Shown piece by piece: positions 1-6,318 of a stretch of DNA of 9,866 bases. Position 1 is the first letter of the stretch. Each line of letters starts with the position of its first letter. The notes under the pieces were generated by a model. That model worked only from the letters and a program-made list of their open reading frames with translations. It was not told the DNA's origin and searched no databases. Where the stretch lies: positions 1 through 9,866 of the forward strand of contig NZ_CAJLNI010000071.1 in the NCBI RefSeq assembly GCF_905207935.1, written 5' to 3'. This DNA comes from an uncultured Haemophilus sp. Lineage in GTDB: Bacteria; Pseudomonadota; Gammaproteobacteria; Enterobacterales; Pasteurellaceae. The translations under genes and the position numbers were made by a program.

Positions 1-1110
1 GAAATGACATTATTGAGGGCATTGGCATTCCACCCAAAGTTCCTTACGGCAGCACAAACGCCTAAACAAGGCGGGCTATCCCCTGAACAAAATACACAGA
101 AAAGTGCGGTTGAAAATCAGCCTGTTTCTGGTTATGTGGATATGCCGGTGCTGTCGCAAAACATCAAAGCAAATTATTCTGCACAAGCGCAAAAGCCGAT
201 GGTTCAATCGGCGGTTGTGCATTCCTCGTCTTCTCAACCTGTTTCCACTCAAACTACATCTTCATTGAATTTAGCCAGCCTTGCCGCGCTAGAGGCATTG
301 AATCAATTAACGCAAATTGAGCAATCAGAGCGCCAACATCATCATGATGAACAGCAAGCCGCGGTGGAAGAAACCTTGCATCATCTTCAAGAGTTGGACT
401 CGCAAAAAAATTCACCAAAAATGACCGCACTTCCTGTGCGAGAGATGACACCACCGAAAGCTACGCAAACGAAAGCCGCGGTACCAAATCCAATTACTCA
501 GCAAGCTGACGAGTTAAAGCAAGGTATTGAAACGGTGGAAAATACCATTGATGATAATGTTGAAATGGACGCAGAAGAGCAGGAAATTCTGGATGCGGAA
601 ACCTACCGTTGGGAGTGGAGTAATCCGGATTTAGCCAAAGTAGATAGTGGTGTGCGTCCTTCTGATATTAAACAGGCAATGTTGAAAGATGTGACACCAG
701 AATTGCGTGAGAAAATTATTCAAATTACGCAAAAACAAGATCCTTGGACGGATATTGTCGAACGTTCAGGCGTGATTGGCTTTTCAAAAGAGTTGGCATT
801 AAATTGCTTCATTAAGTCGCAAACAGAAGATGAAATTCAACTTGGGCTTCATTCTGAAAAAGCGCATTTAAAACAAGATCGAAATATTAAAAATTTAGTG
901 GAACATCTTGAACGTTTATATGAAAAACCAGTCAAATTGTCGATTTTTGTTGAAGATTCCGATGTTTTAACACCGATGGATTACCGTAAAAAGGTTTATC
1001 AAGACTTACGTGAACAGGCACGTACGGATTTACAGCAAGATAAAAAACTGCTTTTATTACAAAAAGAGTTTGATGCGAAGTTGGATGTTGAAAGCATTCG
1101 ACCAGTCTAA
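1..1110 (+). CDS. dnaX: DNA polymerase III subunit tau (gamma/tau), C-terminal part; 5' end outside window
   Basis: This is the C-terminal half of the clamp-loader subunit tau, which joins the polymerase cores and contacts the DnaB helicase. The frame is open from base 1 (E-M-T-L-L-R-A-L-A-F-H-P), so the true start lies upstream. The ATG at base 4 is internal, because E. coli tau has the same segment (MTLLRMLAFHP) deep inside the protein. Visible residues 1-200 are a variable, Gln- and His-rich linker with acidic stretches, matching the poorly conserved domain IV region. Residues of about 200-368 (from YRWEW, through DPW and ALNCF, to the final DVESIRPV) match tau domain V, which binds the polymerase alpha subunit; E. 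coli tau ends in DEESIRPI. Two uptake signals lie in the linker, along with a run of seven A that could allow slippage to a gamma-like product. The next gene starts 40 bases on with no terminator seen, so read-through is possible. Identification is firm. Confidence 0.95.
   Translation, partial: EMTLLRALAFHPKFLTAAQTPKQGGLSPEQNTQKSAVENQPVSGYVDMPVLSQNIKANYSAQAQKPMVQSAVVHSSSSQPVSTQTTSSLNLASLAALEALNQLTQIEQSERQHHHDEQQAAVEETLHHLQELDSQKNSPKMTALPVREMTPPKATQTKAAVPNPITQQADELKQGIETVENTIDDNVEMDAEEQEILDAETYRWEWSNPDLAKVDSGVRPSDIKQAMLKDVTPELREKIIQITQKQDPWTDIVERSGVIGFSKELALNCFIKSQTEDEIQLGLHSEKAHLKQDRNIKNLVEHLERLYEKPVKLSIFVEDSDVLTPMDYRKKVYQDLREQARTDLQQDKKLLLLQKEFDAKLDVESIRPV
102..110 (+). repeat. DNA uptake signal sequence, Haemophilus type (in dnaX)
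   Basis: An exact AAGTGCGGT core, preceded by AA and followed by an AT-rich stretch as is usual for this element. In the dnaX frame it is read as Ser-Ala-Val within the variable tau linker. In the Haemophilus group such sequences mark DNA for uptake by the competence machinery. Confidence 0.9.
405..440 (+). other. Candidate slippage/frameshift site in dnaX (A7 run plus hairpin)
   Basis: Bases 404-410 are seven A followed by T. In the tau frame the codons are CAA AAA AAT, so bases 405-411 form A-AAA-AAT, in the correct register for -1 slippage. A 5-bp hairpin follows (CGCAC 426-430 with GTGCG 436-440, loop TTCCT), 14 bases after the slippery heptamer. Shifting -1 (or adding one A to the mRNA) reads 32 more codons to TGA at 507-509. 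Losing one A reaches TGA at 422-424 almost at once. E. coli makes gamma from dnaX by -1 slippage at A-AAA-AAG; Thermus uses transcript slippage. The context here is weaker than in E. coli (longer spacing, short stem, only AAGAG as an upstream Shine-Dalgarno-like element), so function is inference. Confidence 0.3.
424..432 (-). repeat. DNA uptake signal sequence (in dnaX)
   Basis: An exact core on the minus strand, seen as ACCGCACTT on the plus strand and read in the dnaX frame as Thr-Ala-Leu. Its CGCAC also forms the left arm of the small hairpin downstream of the A7 run. Confidence 0.9.
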
Positions 1111-1150
1111 AACTCATTTCTCTAAATTTTAACTTTATAAAGGAAAGAAT

Positions 1151-1999
1151 ATGGCGTTTAGCTCTCTTTTTACTCTTATTGATGACATTGCATCGATTCT
1201 TGATGATGTCGCCTTGATGACCAAAATAGCAGCCAAGAAAACCGTTGGTGTAGTAGGTGATGACTTAGCCTTAAATGCTAATCAGGTAACAGGGGCATCT
1301 TCCGAGCGTGAATTACCCATTGTTTGGGCAGTAACCAAAGGATCGTTAGTCAATAAAGTCATTTTAATTCCAATTGCTTTACTGCTTTCTGCATTTTTAC
1401 CTTGGTTGATCGTGCCACTTCTGATGATTGGTGGGGCATATTTATGTTTTGAAGGTGTAGAGAAAATTCTGCATAAATTTATTGCCCATGAAGAGCACGA
1501 AGAAAAAACAACCTTTAATGAAGCCGCTAAAATTAAAGGGGCAATTCGTACGGATTTTATTCTTTCTGCTGAAATTATTATTATTGCATTGGGCGAATTA
1601 ACCGAAGCGAGCTTGCTCACTCGCATCATTTCTCTTTCGATAGTCGGTATCGGAATTACTATTTTTGTTTATGGCTTGGTCGCATTGATTGTTAGAGCGG
1701 ATGATTTCGGTTTATACCTTATCAAAAAAGGTGGTGTGGCGAAGTCAATCGGGAATGCAATTTTAGTGATTATGCCTAAATTTATGCGTTCACTTAGTTT
1801 TATCGGTACGCTTGCGATGTTCTTAGTCGGTGGCGGTATTTTTGTACATAATGTGGATTTCATTCATCATTTGCTCGCTGATTATCAATTAGCAGATGGC
1901 TTATTAGGTAATGTGGCAACGTTAGTCGTGGGTGTGATTGTAGGCGCGATTGCTTGTGCGATTGTATTGCCCGCGATGAAATTATTCGGTAAACACTAA
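1151..1999 (+). CDS. yedI: DUF808 (YedI-like) inner-membrane protein
   Basis: A 282-residue integral membrane protein of the DUF808/YedI family, whose molecular function is not established to my knowledge. The N-terminus carries the family signature: residues 8-47 (TLIDDIASILDDV, then AAKKTVGVVGDDLALNANQV), followed by RELPIVWAVTKGSLVNKV at 53-70. E. coli YedI, as I recall it, follows the same pattern. Hydrophobic segments lie at about 69-103, 137-150, 158-182, 217-235 and 252-275. A charged His/Glu-rich loop (about 107-120) and a basic loop around 190-200 separate them. The start is supported by AAAGGAAAG just upstream and by the family N-terminus. It lies 40 bases after dnaX with no visible terminator, so it may be partly expressed from the dnaX transcript; no functional link to DnaX is implied. 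A hairpin terminator follows. Family assignment is strong. Confidence 0.88.
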   Translation: MAFSSLFTLIDDIASILDDVALMTKIAAKKTVGVVGDDLALNANQVTGASSERELPIVWAVTKGSLVNKVILIPIALLLSAFLPWLIVPLLMIGGAYLCFEGVEKILHKFIAHEEHEEKTTFNEAAKIKGAIRTDFILSAEIIIIALGELTEASLLTRIISLSIVGIGITIFVYGLVALIVRADDFGLYLIKKGGVAKSIGNAILVIMPKFMRSLSFIGTLAMFLVGGGIFVHNVDFIHHLLADYQLADGLLGNVATLVVGVIVGAIACAIVLPAMKLFGKH

Positions 2000-2015
2000 A
2001 AACGAGATAAAAAAT

Positions 2016-2051
2016 AACCGCACTTTGATTGTTTCAAGGTGCGGTTTTTTT
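2016..2051. terminator. Bidirectional hairpin terminator from inverted uptake signals (one copy degenerate)
   Basis: AACCGCAC-TTTGA (2016-2028) pairs with TCAAG-GTGCGGTT around a TTGTT loop, giving about 13 bp with one G-T wobble, followed by T7 (2045-2051). Read leftward, the stem is followed by another T-rich stretch, so it can serve both the DUF808 gene ending at 1999 and proA ending at 2066. The left arm contains an exact uptake signal (2017-2025). The right arm has GGTGCGGT in place of AGTGCGGT and still pairs through the wobble. Confidence 0.85.
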
Positions 2052-2065
2052 ATGGATGGAACAGA

Positions 2066-3319
2066 TTATTTGCGAGAAGTGTAATCGCCAACACAAACCC
2101 ATTTATAGCTGGTTAAGGCTTCTAATCCCATTGGGCCTCGAGCATGAAGTTTTTGAGTACTTACCGCCACTTCTGCACCTAAACCAAATTGTCCGCCATC
2201 GGTGAATCGAGTACTTGCATTAACATACACGGCTGCCGCATCTACTTGATTGATAAATTGAGTGGCTAGTCGTTGATTTTCCGTCAAGATACTTTCTGAA
2301 TGTTGCGTGCCATATTCACGGATGTGAGCAATTGCCGCATCCATATCTTCAACCACCACAACATTGAGATCCAATGAGCCCCATTCTTGGCGTAGTGCTT
2401 GTTCAGTCACTTCTTGCACATCAACATTTACAGCTTGAAGAATCGAAAGTGCGGTCGATTTTGCATGGAATTTCACTTTTTTCTCAGCTAAATATTTCGC
2501 GAGTTTTGGTAGGAAGGTTTCTGCAATCGAGCGTTGAACTAAAAGCGTTTCCAACGTATTACATGTGCTTGGACGTTGGCATTTTGCATTCGCAATCACC
2601 GCAAGGGCTTTTTCTTGGTCAGCACTTTCTTCCACAAACAGATGGCAAACGCCTACACCACCAACAATCACAGGAATGGTAGAATGTTGTTTACAAAGCT
2701 CATGTAAGCCCGCACCGCCACGAGGAATAATCATATCCACATAGCGATCCAATTTAAGCAGTTGCATCACAAGTTCACGATTCGGATCCGTAATAGCTTG
2801 TACTGCATCGCGTGGTAATCCCGCTTGTTCAAGGGCATTTTGTACCACTTCTACTAAAATTTGGTTGGAATGTTGTGTTTCTTTTCCTCCACGTAAAATT
2901 ACGGCATTACCCGTTTTTAAGCAAAGGCTTGCCACATCAATCGTCACATTTGGACGTGCTTCGTAAATGGTACCAATCACGCCAAGCGGAGTACGAACTC
3001 GTTCGATCTTTAATCCGCTATCTAAGGTGCCACCATCAATGAGTTTCCCCACAGGATCCGCGAGCGAAATCACATGGCGCACATCATTTGCAATGCCTTT
3101 TAGGCGATCTTCGGTTAATAATAGGCGATCTATTAATGCTTCAGATAAGCCGTTTTGTTTTGCGATTTCAATATCTTTTTGATTTGCCGCTAGAATACGG
3201 TCAGCTTGTTGTTCTAATTGTTCCGCAATAATACTGAGCGCATGATTTTTTTCAGTGGTGTTTAATTGCGCTAAAATAAAGGCCGCATCTTTAGCCTGTT
3301 TGCCCATTTGTTCTAACAT
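2066..3319 (-). CDS. proA: Gamma-glutamyl phosphate reductase (glutamate-5-semialdehyde dehydrogenase)
   Basis: Second enzyme of proline biosynthesis: it reduces gamma-glutamyl phosphate to glutamate-5-semialdehyde with NADPH in the cytoplasm. The 417-residue length is normal for ProA. Clear family motifs are IYEARPNVT (118-126), LRGGKE (142-147), IIPRGGAGL (197-205), and NAKCQRPSTCNTLETLLV (244-261), where Cys253 is at the position of the catalytic cysteine. C-terminal motifs are ASTRFTDGGQFGLGAE (368-383) and HARGPMGLEALTSYKW (392-407). The start has a good ribosome site (AAGGA, six bases upstream). proA begins 15 bases after the stop of the TRIC/UPF0126 gene, so the two are probably one transcript ending at the 2016-2051 hairpin. 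The partner kinase gene proB is not beside it. An in-frame uptake signal encodes Thr-Ala-Leu at 289-291. Identification is firm. Confidence 0.98.
   Translation of the reverse strand: MLEQMGKQAKDAAFILAQLNTTEKNHALSIIAEQLEQQADRILAANQKDIEIAKQNGLSEALIDRLLLTEDRLKGIANDVRHVISLADPVGKLIDGGTLDSGLKIERVRTPLGVIGTIYEARPNVTIDVASLCLKTGNAVILRGGKETQHSNQILVEVVQNALEQAGLPRDAVQAITDPNRELVMQLLKLDRYVDMIIPRGGAGLHELCKQHSTIPVIVGGVGVCHLFVEESADQEKALAVIANAKCQRPSTCNTLETLLVQRSIAETFLPKLAKYLAEKKVKFHAKSTALSILQAVNVDVQEVTEQALRQEWGSLDLNVVVVEDMDAAIAHIREYGTQHSESILTENQRLATQFINQVDAAAVYVNASTRFTDGGQFGLGAEVAVSTQKLHARGPMGLEALTSYKWVCVGDYTSRK
2447..2455 (+). repeat. DNA uptake signal sequence (in proA)
   Basis: An exact AAGTGCGGT core. Because proA runs on the other strand, it is read there as Thr-Ala-Leu (residues 289-291), in a stretch between the catalytic cysteine and the C-terminal motifs. 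Confidence 0.9.
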
Positions 3320-3334
3320 AATTATTCCTTTTAA

Positions 3335-3997
3335 TTATTTCGTTTTCTTCGGTAATTTATCATTTGTCTCATCTTCTTGCTCTTGGAAATCGAAAACGGG
3401 TAAGCCCCAGCCGAATCGAACAGCAAGTAAACGCAGTGCAAAACCACTAAATAACGTGAGTAAAATTGAAAGCGTGTGTTCTAATTGAATGTGTTGGAAT
3501 GCCATATACATAGCCGCGGAGAAGAATGATACACTGGCGTAAAGTTCTTTTTGGAATACAAGAGGAATACGGTTACAAAGTAAATCACGCAACACGCCAC
3601 CAAATGCACCCGTTACTGTTGCCGCAATGGATGTAACGGTAAAACCATAGCCCATATCAATGGCAATTTGCGCACCGATAATGGAATACACGATTAATCC
3701 TAAAGCATCTAATACCAAGAAAATCGTGCGAAAGTAGCGCATAAAATGTTTGATGAAGGGGGCAATAAAAACCGTTAATACTGCCGCACCAGCTACCATG
3801 ATGAAATATTCAGGATGTTTAACCCAGCCAACAGGGTAGTGCCCTAATAATACATCGCGTACTGTACCACCGCCAATCGCCGTGACACAGGCGATAATAA
3901 TTACCCCGAAAATATCCATTTTTTCTCGTCCAGCGGCTAATGCGCCGGTAATTCCTTCGGCGGTAATTCCAATAATATAAAGTACGCTTAATAGCAT
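3335..3997 (-). CDS. TRIC/UPF0126 family membrane protein (probable cation channel)
   Basis: A 220-residue inner-membrane protein of the UPF0126 family (E. coli YicG and YadS), now grouped with the trimeric intracellular cation (TRIC) channels, which conduct K+ in characterised members. It shows the expected internal duplication: repeat one has GALAAGREKMDIFG (18-31) and GGGTVRD (42-48); repeat two has DALGLIVYSIIGAQIA (97-112) and GGVLRD (133-138). Six or seven hydrophobic segments are visible, and the last contains FALRLLAVRFGWGLPVF (186-202). The tail after residue 203 is charged (QEQEDE, then KKTK) and probably cytoplasmic. The start fits the family N-terminus, but the nearest Shine-Dalgarno match (AGGA, 4009-4012) is about 11 bases away, longer than ideal, and touches an uptake signal. 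It lies just upstream of proA in a likely operon. Substrate and direction are not shown by the sequence. Confidence 0.88.
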   Translation of the reverse strand: MLLSVLYIIGITAEGITGALAAGREKMDIFGVIIIACVTAIGGGTVRDVLLGHYPVGWVKHPEYFIMVAGAAVLTVFIAPFIKHFMRYFRTIFLVLDALGLIVYSIIGAQIAIDMGYGFTVTSIAATVTGAFGGVLRDLLCNRIPLVFQKELYASVSFFSAAMYMAFQHIQLEHTLSILLTLFSGFALRLLAVRFGWGLPVFDFQEQEDETNDKLPKKTK

Positions 3998-4013
3998 TTT
4001 TTTGTGGTTCCTA

Positions 4014-4022
4014 AAGTGCGGT
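4014..4022 (+). repeat. DNA uptake signal sequence (intergenic, leader of the TRIC gene)
   Basis: An exact AAGTGCGGT core, single and not paired as a hairpin. It lies 17 bases upstream of the TRIC/UPF0126 start codon, where it would fall in the untranslated leader of that gene. Confidence 0.9.
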
Positions 4023-4072
4023 TATCATTTTGCTTATTTTAAAAGGGAATGAGGCAAAATGCACGAAAGCCA

Positions 4073-4101
4073 TTAAAAAAAGCCGTAAATTTTGGCATAA
4101 T
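4073..4101 (+). promoter_or_regulatory. Putative sigma-70 promoter for the 4131-5809 gene pair
   Basis: The -10 candidate CATAAT (4096-4101) matches five of six consensus bases. The -35 candidate TTAAAA (4073-4078) matches four of six, with 17 bases between. Transcription would begin near 4108, leaving a leader of about 23 bases before the ATG at 4131. This is a pattern match only. Confidence 0.45.
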
Positions 4102-4130
4102 GACGCCTTCTTTTTCTAATCGAGAATTTT

Positions 4131-4931
4131 ATGTCAGAAGAACAATCCAAACCCTTGGCCGCATTTCTTGCCATATTGCCAATTGGGTTGCTATTAATGG
4201 TCGATTTTTTTATAGAATCTTTGCAACTTGCTGAAAAATTGATTCCTCATTTAGCCTTTGGCGTGCTGATTGCCCAATTGCTTTGTTTAGTTGCCTTTAT
4301 TAAAGGGGAAATTTGTCCAGGGCAGCGTGGACGTTTAATTAAAGCAAATGTCTGTTTTGCACTTTATTGGTTCGTTTGGCTAGGGATGAGCTTGGCCTCA
4401 CCACATCATTACGTGATGACTGATATTGTCAGCTTATGCGGGTTATCTGCCGTATATGCAGTGTGGAAACAACCTAAAGATGAAGTCGCTCGCCGTGGTT
4501 TTCTCTTAATGGCATCTTTGGTGAGTGGATTTGGTGTCATTGCCTATTTGATGATTTTCTTCGGCAATCCAACACCGAATTTCGTGCAATATAACCCACT
4601 GGCACAAGCTTTAATGGGCGTATTGTTAGCGAATTTATGTTTGTCTGTTTCTCGTAATCGTCTGCAAGGTTTCATTGCGTTACTGCCATTATTGATGATT
4701 TTACTGCTTGCACTTAATGCGTTGGCAGTACTGATTTTTATTCTTTATCAAGGCACAAGTGCGGTCGTTTTTTCGAACGTTTTCGCATACGGCATTTATT
4801 TTCTGCTTCACTTAGTGATAGCGGGTGTACTGCTCTTACACAGTGTAAATAAATGGAAACTCAGTTATAACAGCCTACTCATTTTATTCTTTATGGCTAG
4901 TAGCTTGCCAGTCTGGGCGATGTTTATTTAA
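4131..4931 (+). CDS. Unrecognised polytopic membrane protein, coupled to the downstream exporter
   Basis: A 266-residue, very hydrophobic protein that I do not recognise as a named family. About eight or nine membrane segments are visible, near residues 9-28, 38-58, 70-90, 96-112, 124-144, 158-173, 179-205, 216-237 and 246-264. Short polar loops join them; the most charged are 59-69 (KGEICPGQRGR) and 113-123 (KQPKDEVARRG). There is no signal peptide apart from the first membrane segment, no cofactor motif and no obvious internal repeat. The start follows a weak ribosome site (CGAGAA) and a plausible promoter. Its TAA shares the A with the ATG of the DMT exporter gene (TAATG, 4929-4933), so translation is probably coupled and a shared role or complex is possible. 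An uptake signal inside it encodes Ser-Ala-Val near residues 210-212. It is a real gene by length, hydropathy and overlap; function unknown. Confidence 0.8.
   Translation: MSEEQSKPLAAFLAILPIGLLLMVDFFIESLQLAEKLIPHLAFGVLIAQLLCLVAFIKGEICPGQRGRLIKANVCFALYWFVWLGMSLASPHHYVMTDIVSLCGLSAVYAVWKQPKDEVARRGFLLMASLVSGFGVIAYLMIFFGNPTPNFVQYNPLAQALMGVLLANLCLSVSRNRLQGFIALLPLLMILLLALNALAVLIFILYQGTSAVVFSNVFAYGIYFLLHLVIAGVLLLHSVNKWKLSYNSLLILFFMASSLPVWAMFI
4757..4765 (+). repeat. DNA uptake signal sequence (in the 4131-4931 gene)
   Basis: An exact AAGTGCGGT core read in frame as Ser-Ala-Val, in the polar loop between two predicted membrane segments (after YQGT, about residues 206-212). Confidence 0.9.
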
Positions 4932-5809
4932 TGGATAAAGTAAAATCTTACGCCGCCCCAATGTTAGTCGTGGGCTGCGTGCTATTCGGTTTAGGAAGCC
5001 TAATTGTTAAGTTTGTACCAGTGGGGGGTTATGCTATTGCATTTTGGCGCTTACTCATTGCTTCTTTTATTTTTTGGTTCTTAATGAAATTAAAAAGACA
5101 GCATTTTCCGAAAAGCCGTAAAGCGATGATGTATGCGATATTAGCCGGGATCTTTTTAGCTTTTGATTTATCCTTTTGGCATGAAAGTGTATATGCGGTA
5201 GGGCCGGGGATTTCAACGTTGCTGAATAGCTTGCAGATTTTCTTTTTGGCAGCAATTGGCTATTTTTTCTTTGGTGAACGCCAAAGTAAGTTACAAATAT
5301 TAAGCCTTTTTTTAGCAGTTGTTGGTGTTGTTTTAATCTCAAGTGAAGAGCTACAACATAATTTTGAAGGCATGTATGGCATTATCATTGGGCTCATTTC
5401 TGCTGGTTTTCTTGCAGCTTCAATGGTTATGATTAAAAAAGTGCACGAAGAAGAACCCACCGCTTTATTTTCGTTAATGTTTATTCTTAGCTTAAGTGGT
5501 GCTTTCGTCTTAATTATTCCTTCGCTAATTTTTAATCCTGATAATCTTTATCCGACCACCTTCACCGATTGGGGATTAGTCTTCATTTATGGTGCGGTGA
5601 TGCAATGTGTCGCCTGGGGCATGATTGCTTATACAATCCCTTATTTATCTTTAGGCTTAACTGGTTTATTGCTTCTTTCTGAACCGGTGGTGGCGCTCGT
5701 GATTGATTATTTTGGCTTGGATAAGCCCATCAATCATTGGCAATGGGCAGGGGCACTGCTAACATTAGTCGCAATTTATCTTGGCTCTCAAAAAAGCAAA
5801 ACCGCTTAA
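4931..5809 (+). CDS. DMT superfamily transporter with two EamA domains
   Basis: A 292-residue inner-membrane transporter of the drug/metabolite (EamA, RhaT-like) type with about ten membrane segments in two homologous halves. EamA repeat one spans about 9-137 and ends in FFFGERQSKLQILSLFLAV (112-130), where the FGER-type loop is typical. Repeat two spans about 148-286 and has LLLLSEPVVALVIDYFGL (246-263) and HWQWAGALLTLVAIYLG (269-285). Members export amino acids, metabolites or drugs, or import some solutes. Substrate cannot be told from sequence here. The start codon overlaps the upstream stop by one base (TAATG), so no separate ribosome site is needed and translational coupling is likely. 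An uptake-signal hairpin lies just past the stop. Family assignment is strong; no specific gene name is justified. Confidence 0.92.
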   Translation: MDKVKSYAAPMLVVGCVLFGLGSLIVKFVPVGGYAIAFWRLLIASFIFWFLMKLKRQHFPKSRKAMMYAILAGIFLAFDLSFWHESVYAVGPGISTLLNSLQIFFLAAIGYFFFGERQSKLQILSLFLAVVGVVLISSEELQHNFEGMYGIIIGLISAGFLAASMVMIKKVHEEEPTALFSLMFILSLSGAFVLIIPSLIFNPDNLYPTTFTDWGLVFIYGAVMQCVAWGMIAYTIPYLSLGLTGLLLLSEPVVALVIDYFGLDKPINHWQWAGALLTLVAIYLGSQKSKTA

Positions 5810-5815
5810 AACAAA

Positions 5816-5842
5816 AAAGTGCGGTAAATTTCACCGCACTTT
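5816..5842. terminator. Hairpin terminator made of two inverted uptake signals
   Basis: Two exact uptake signals face each other (5817-5825 plus, 5833-5841 minus) and form a perfect 10-bp stem, AAAGTGCGGT with ACCGCACTTT, around a 7-base loop. Read leftward it is followed by TTTTTTGTTTT, a strong intrinsic terminator for ydcH (stop at 5862). Read rightward the T tract is only TTT, so termination of the exporter gene (stop at 5809) is probably weaker. Confidence 0.88.
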
Positions 5843-5861
5843 GCCTTCACATTAAACCAAA

Positions 5862-6080
5862 TTACTCAGCTGCTTTCTTTTTCAAGTATTGATAGAGCTC
5901 GTCTTTAATCCGTAATTTTTCTTTTTTCAAGTTCTCAATTTCCGTATGAGTAGCGAGTTCTATGTTATCAATCTTATTTTTGATATCTTGGTCTAATGCG
6001 TTGTGCTTTTCAAACAAGCGATCAAAATAAGCATCTTTGTTTTTAAGCTTAGTGATTAAATCGCGAAATTCAGGAAACAT
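5862..6080 (-). CDS. ydcH: YdcH/DUF465 family small protein
   Basis: A 72-residue, highly charged protein of the YdcH (DUF465) family, common in Proteobacteria and of unknown function. Its N-terminus MFPEFRDLITKLK (1-13), the FDRLFEKHNALDQDI stretch (19-33) and the Lys-rich segment LKKEKLRIKDELY (51-63) match the family pattern. The whole chain is predicted to form helices, probably a two-helix coiled coil, with no membrane segment or cofactor site. The length is normal for the family. The start is well supported by AGGAG (6087-6091 on the minus strand), six bases upstream, and by a TATAAT promoter. It is monocistronic, converges with the exporter gene across an uptake-signal hairpin, and is divergent from serS. 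A possible CRP site lies upstream. Confidence 0.9.
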   Translation of the reverse strand: MFPEFRDLITKLKNKDAYFDRLFEKHNALDQDIKNKIDNIELATHTEIENLKKEKLRIKDELYQYLKKKAAE

Positions 6081-6111
6081 AGGTTACTCCTCTTGGTTAA
6101 CGTTCATTTTC

Positions 6112-6139
6112 ATTATAGAACTTTTTTTTGCTGTTTCTA
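6112..6139 (-). promoter_or_regulatory. Putative sigma-70 promoter of ydcH
   Basis: On the minus strand, bases 6117-6112 read TATAAT, a perfect -10. A -35 candidate TAGAAA (6139-6134, four of six) lies 16 bases upstream. The start would be near 6105, giving a leader of about 25 bases with a good AGGAG ribosome site. Confidence 0.65.
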
Positions 6140-6156
6140 GTGTCTCATTCTCAGAA

Positions 6157-6172
6157 TTTGACAGAGATCACA
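6157..6172 (-). promoter_or_regulatory. Candidate CRP (cAMP receptor protein) site upstream of ydcH
   Basis: TTTGA-CAGAGA-TCACA matches the TGTGA-N6-TCACA core at nine of ten positions. Its centre (6164.5) is about 60 bases upstream of the predicted ydcH start near 6105, close to the usual class I CRP position. It could in principle act on serS, but is about 120 bases from that promoter. This is a pattern match only; the strand is given for the presumed target. Confidence 0.35.
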
Positions 6173-6274
6173 AAATTAAATCATGGCTAAGTGCAGTCAT
6201 AAAATTAGATGTTTTTGAAAGAGTTAATAAAAGAAAAATCAGGCTTTTAACTGGTTTATTTGGTGAAAGCGCGC

Positions 6275-6280
6275 TAGAAT
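6275..6280 (+). promoter_or_regulatory. Possible serS -10 element
   Basis: TAGAAT matches five of six bases of the -10 consensus and lies 38 bases before the serS ATG. No good -35 is found at 16-18 bases, so the promoter is uncertain. The rest of the 238-base spacer between ydcH and serS holds the ydcH promoter, the candidate CRP site and a one-mismatch uptake signal (AAGTGCAGT, 6189-6197). No gene or RNA is recognised there. Confidence 0.35.
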
Positions 6281-6318
6281 AAAGGTATCTGTTTCATAAT
6301 GAAAAATAGGGAATTCCA

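Noticed and set aside
254..454. Antisense open frame in dnaX (and similar antisense frames in proA, serS and tehA)
   Set aside because: Each lies wholly inside a firmly identified gene, lacks its own ribosome site and shows no recognisable protein pattern.
3998..4130. Promoter for the TRIC-proA pair (TAAAAT on the minus strand at 4041-4036)
   Set aside because: The -10 is plausible but no -35 or extended -10 accompanies it at normal spacing, so it is not called as a feature.
4049..4234. A 61-codon open frame overlapping the start of the unrecognised membrane protein
   Set aside because: Out of frame with the longer hydrophobic protein, no ribosome site, and it crosses the putative promoter; a shadow frame.
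5657..6260. Fourteen-base direct repeat TTAACTGGTTTATT at 5657-5670 and 6247-6260, with a shared AGGCTT before each
   Set aside because: One copy is inside the exporter gene in a conserved membrane segment and the other is in the serS spacer. There is no wider similarity around either copy, so chance in AT-rich DNA is the simplest explanation.
6037..6282. An 81-codon open frame on the plus strand over the ydcH start and the spacer before serS
   Set aside because: It overlaps the well-supported ydcH start and promoter in antisense, has no ribosome site and resembles no family I know.
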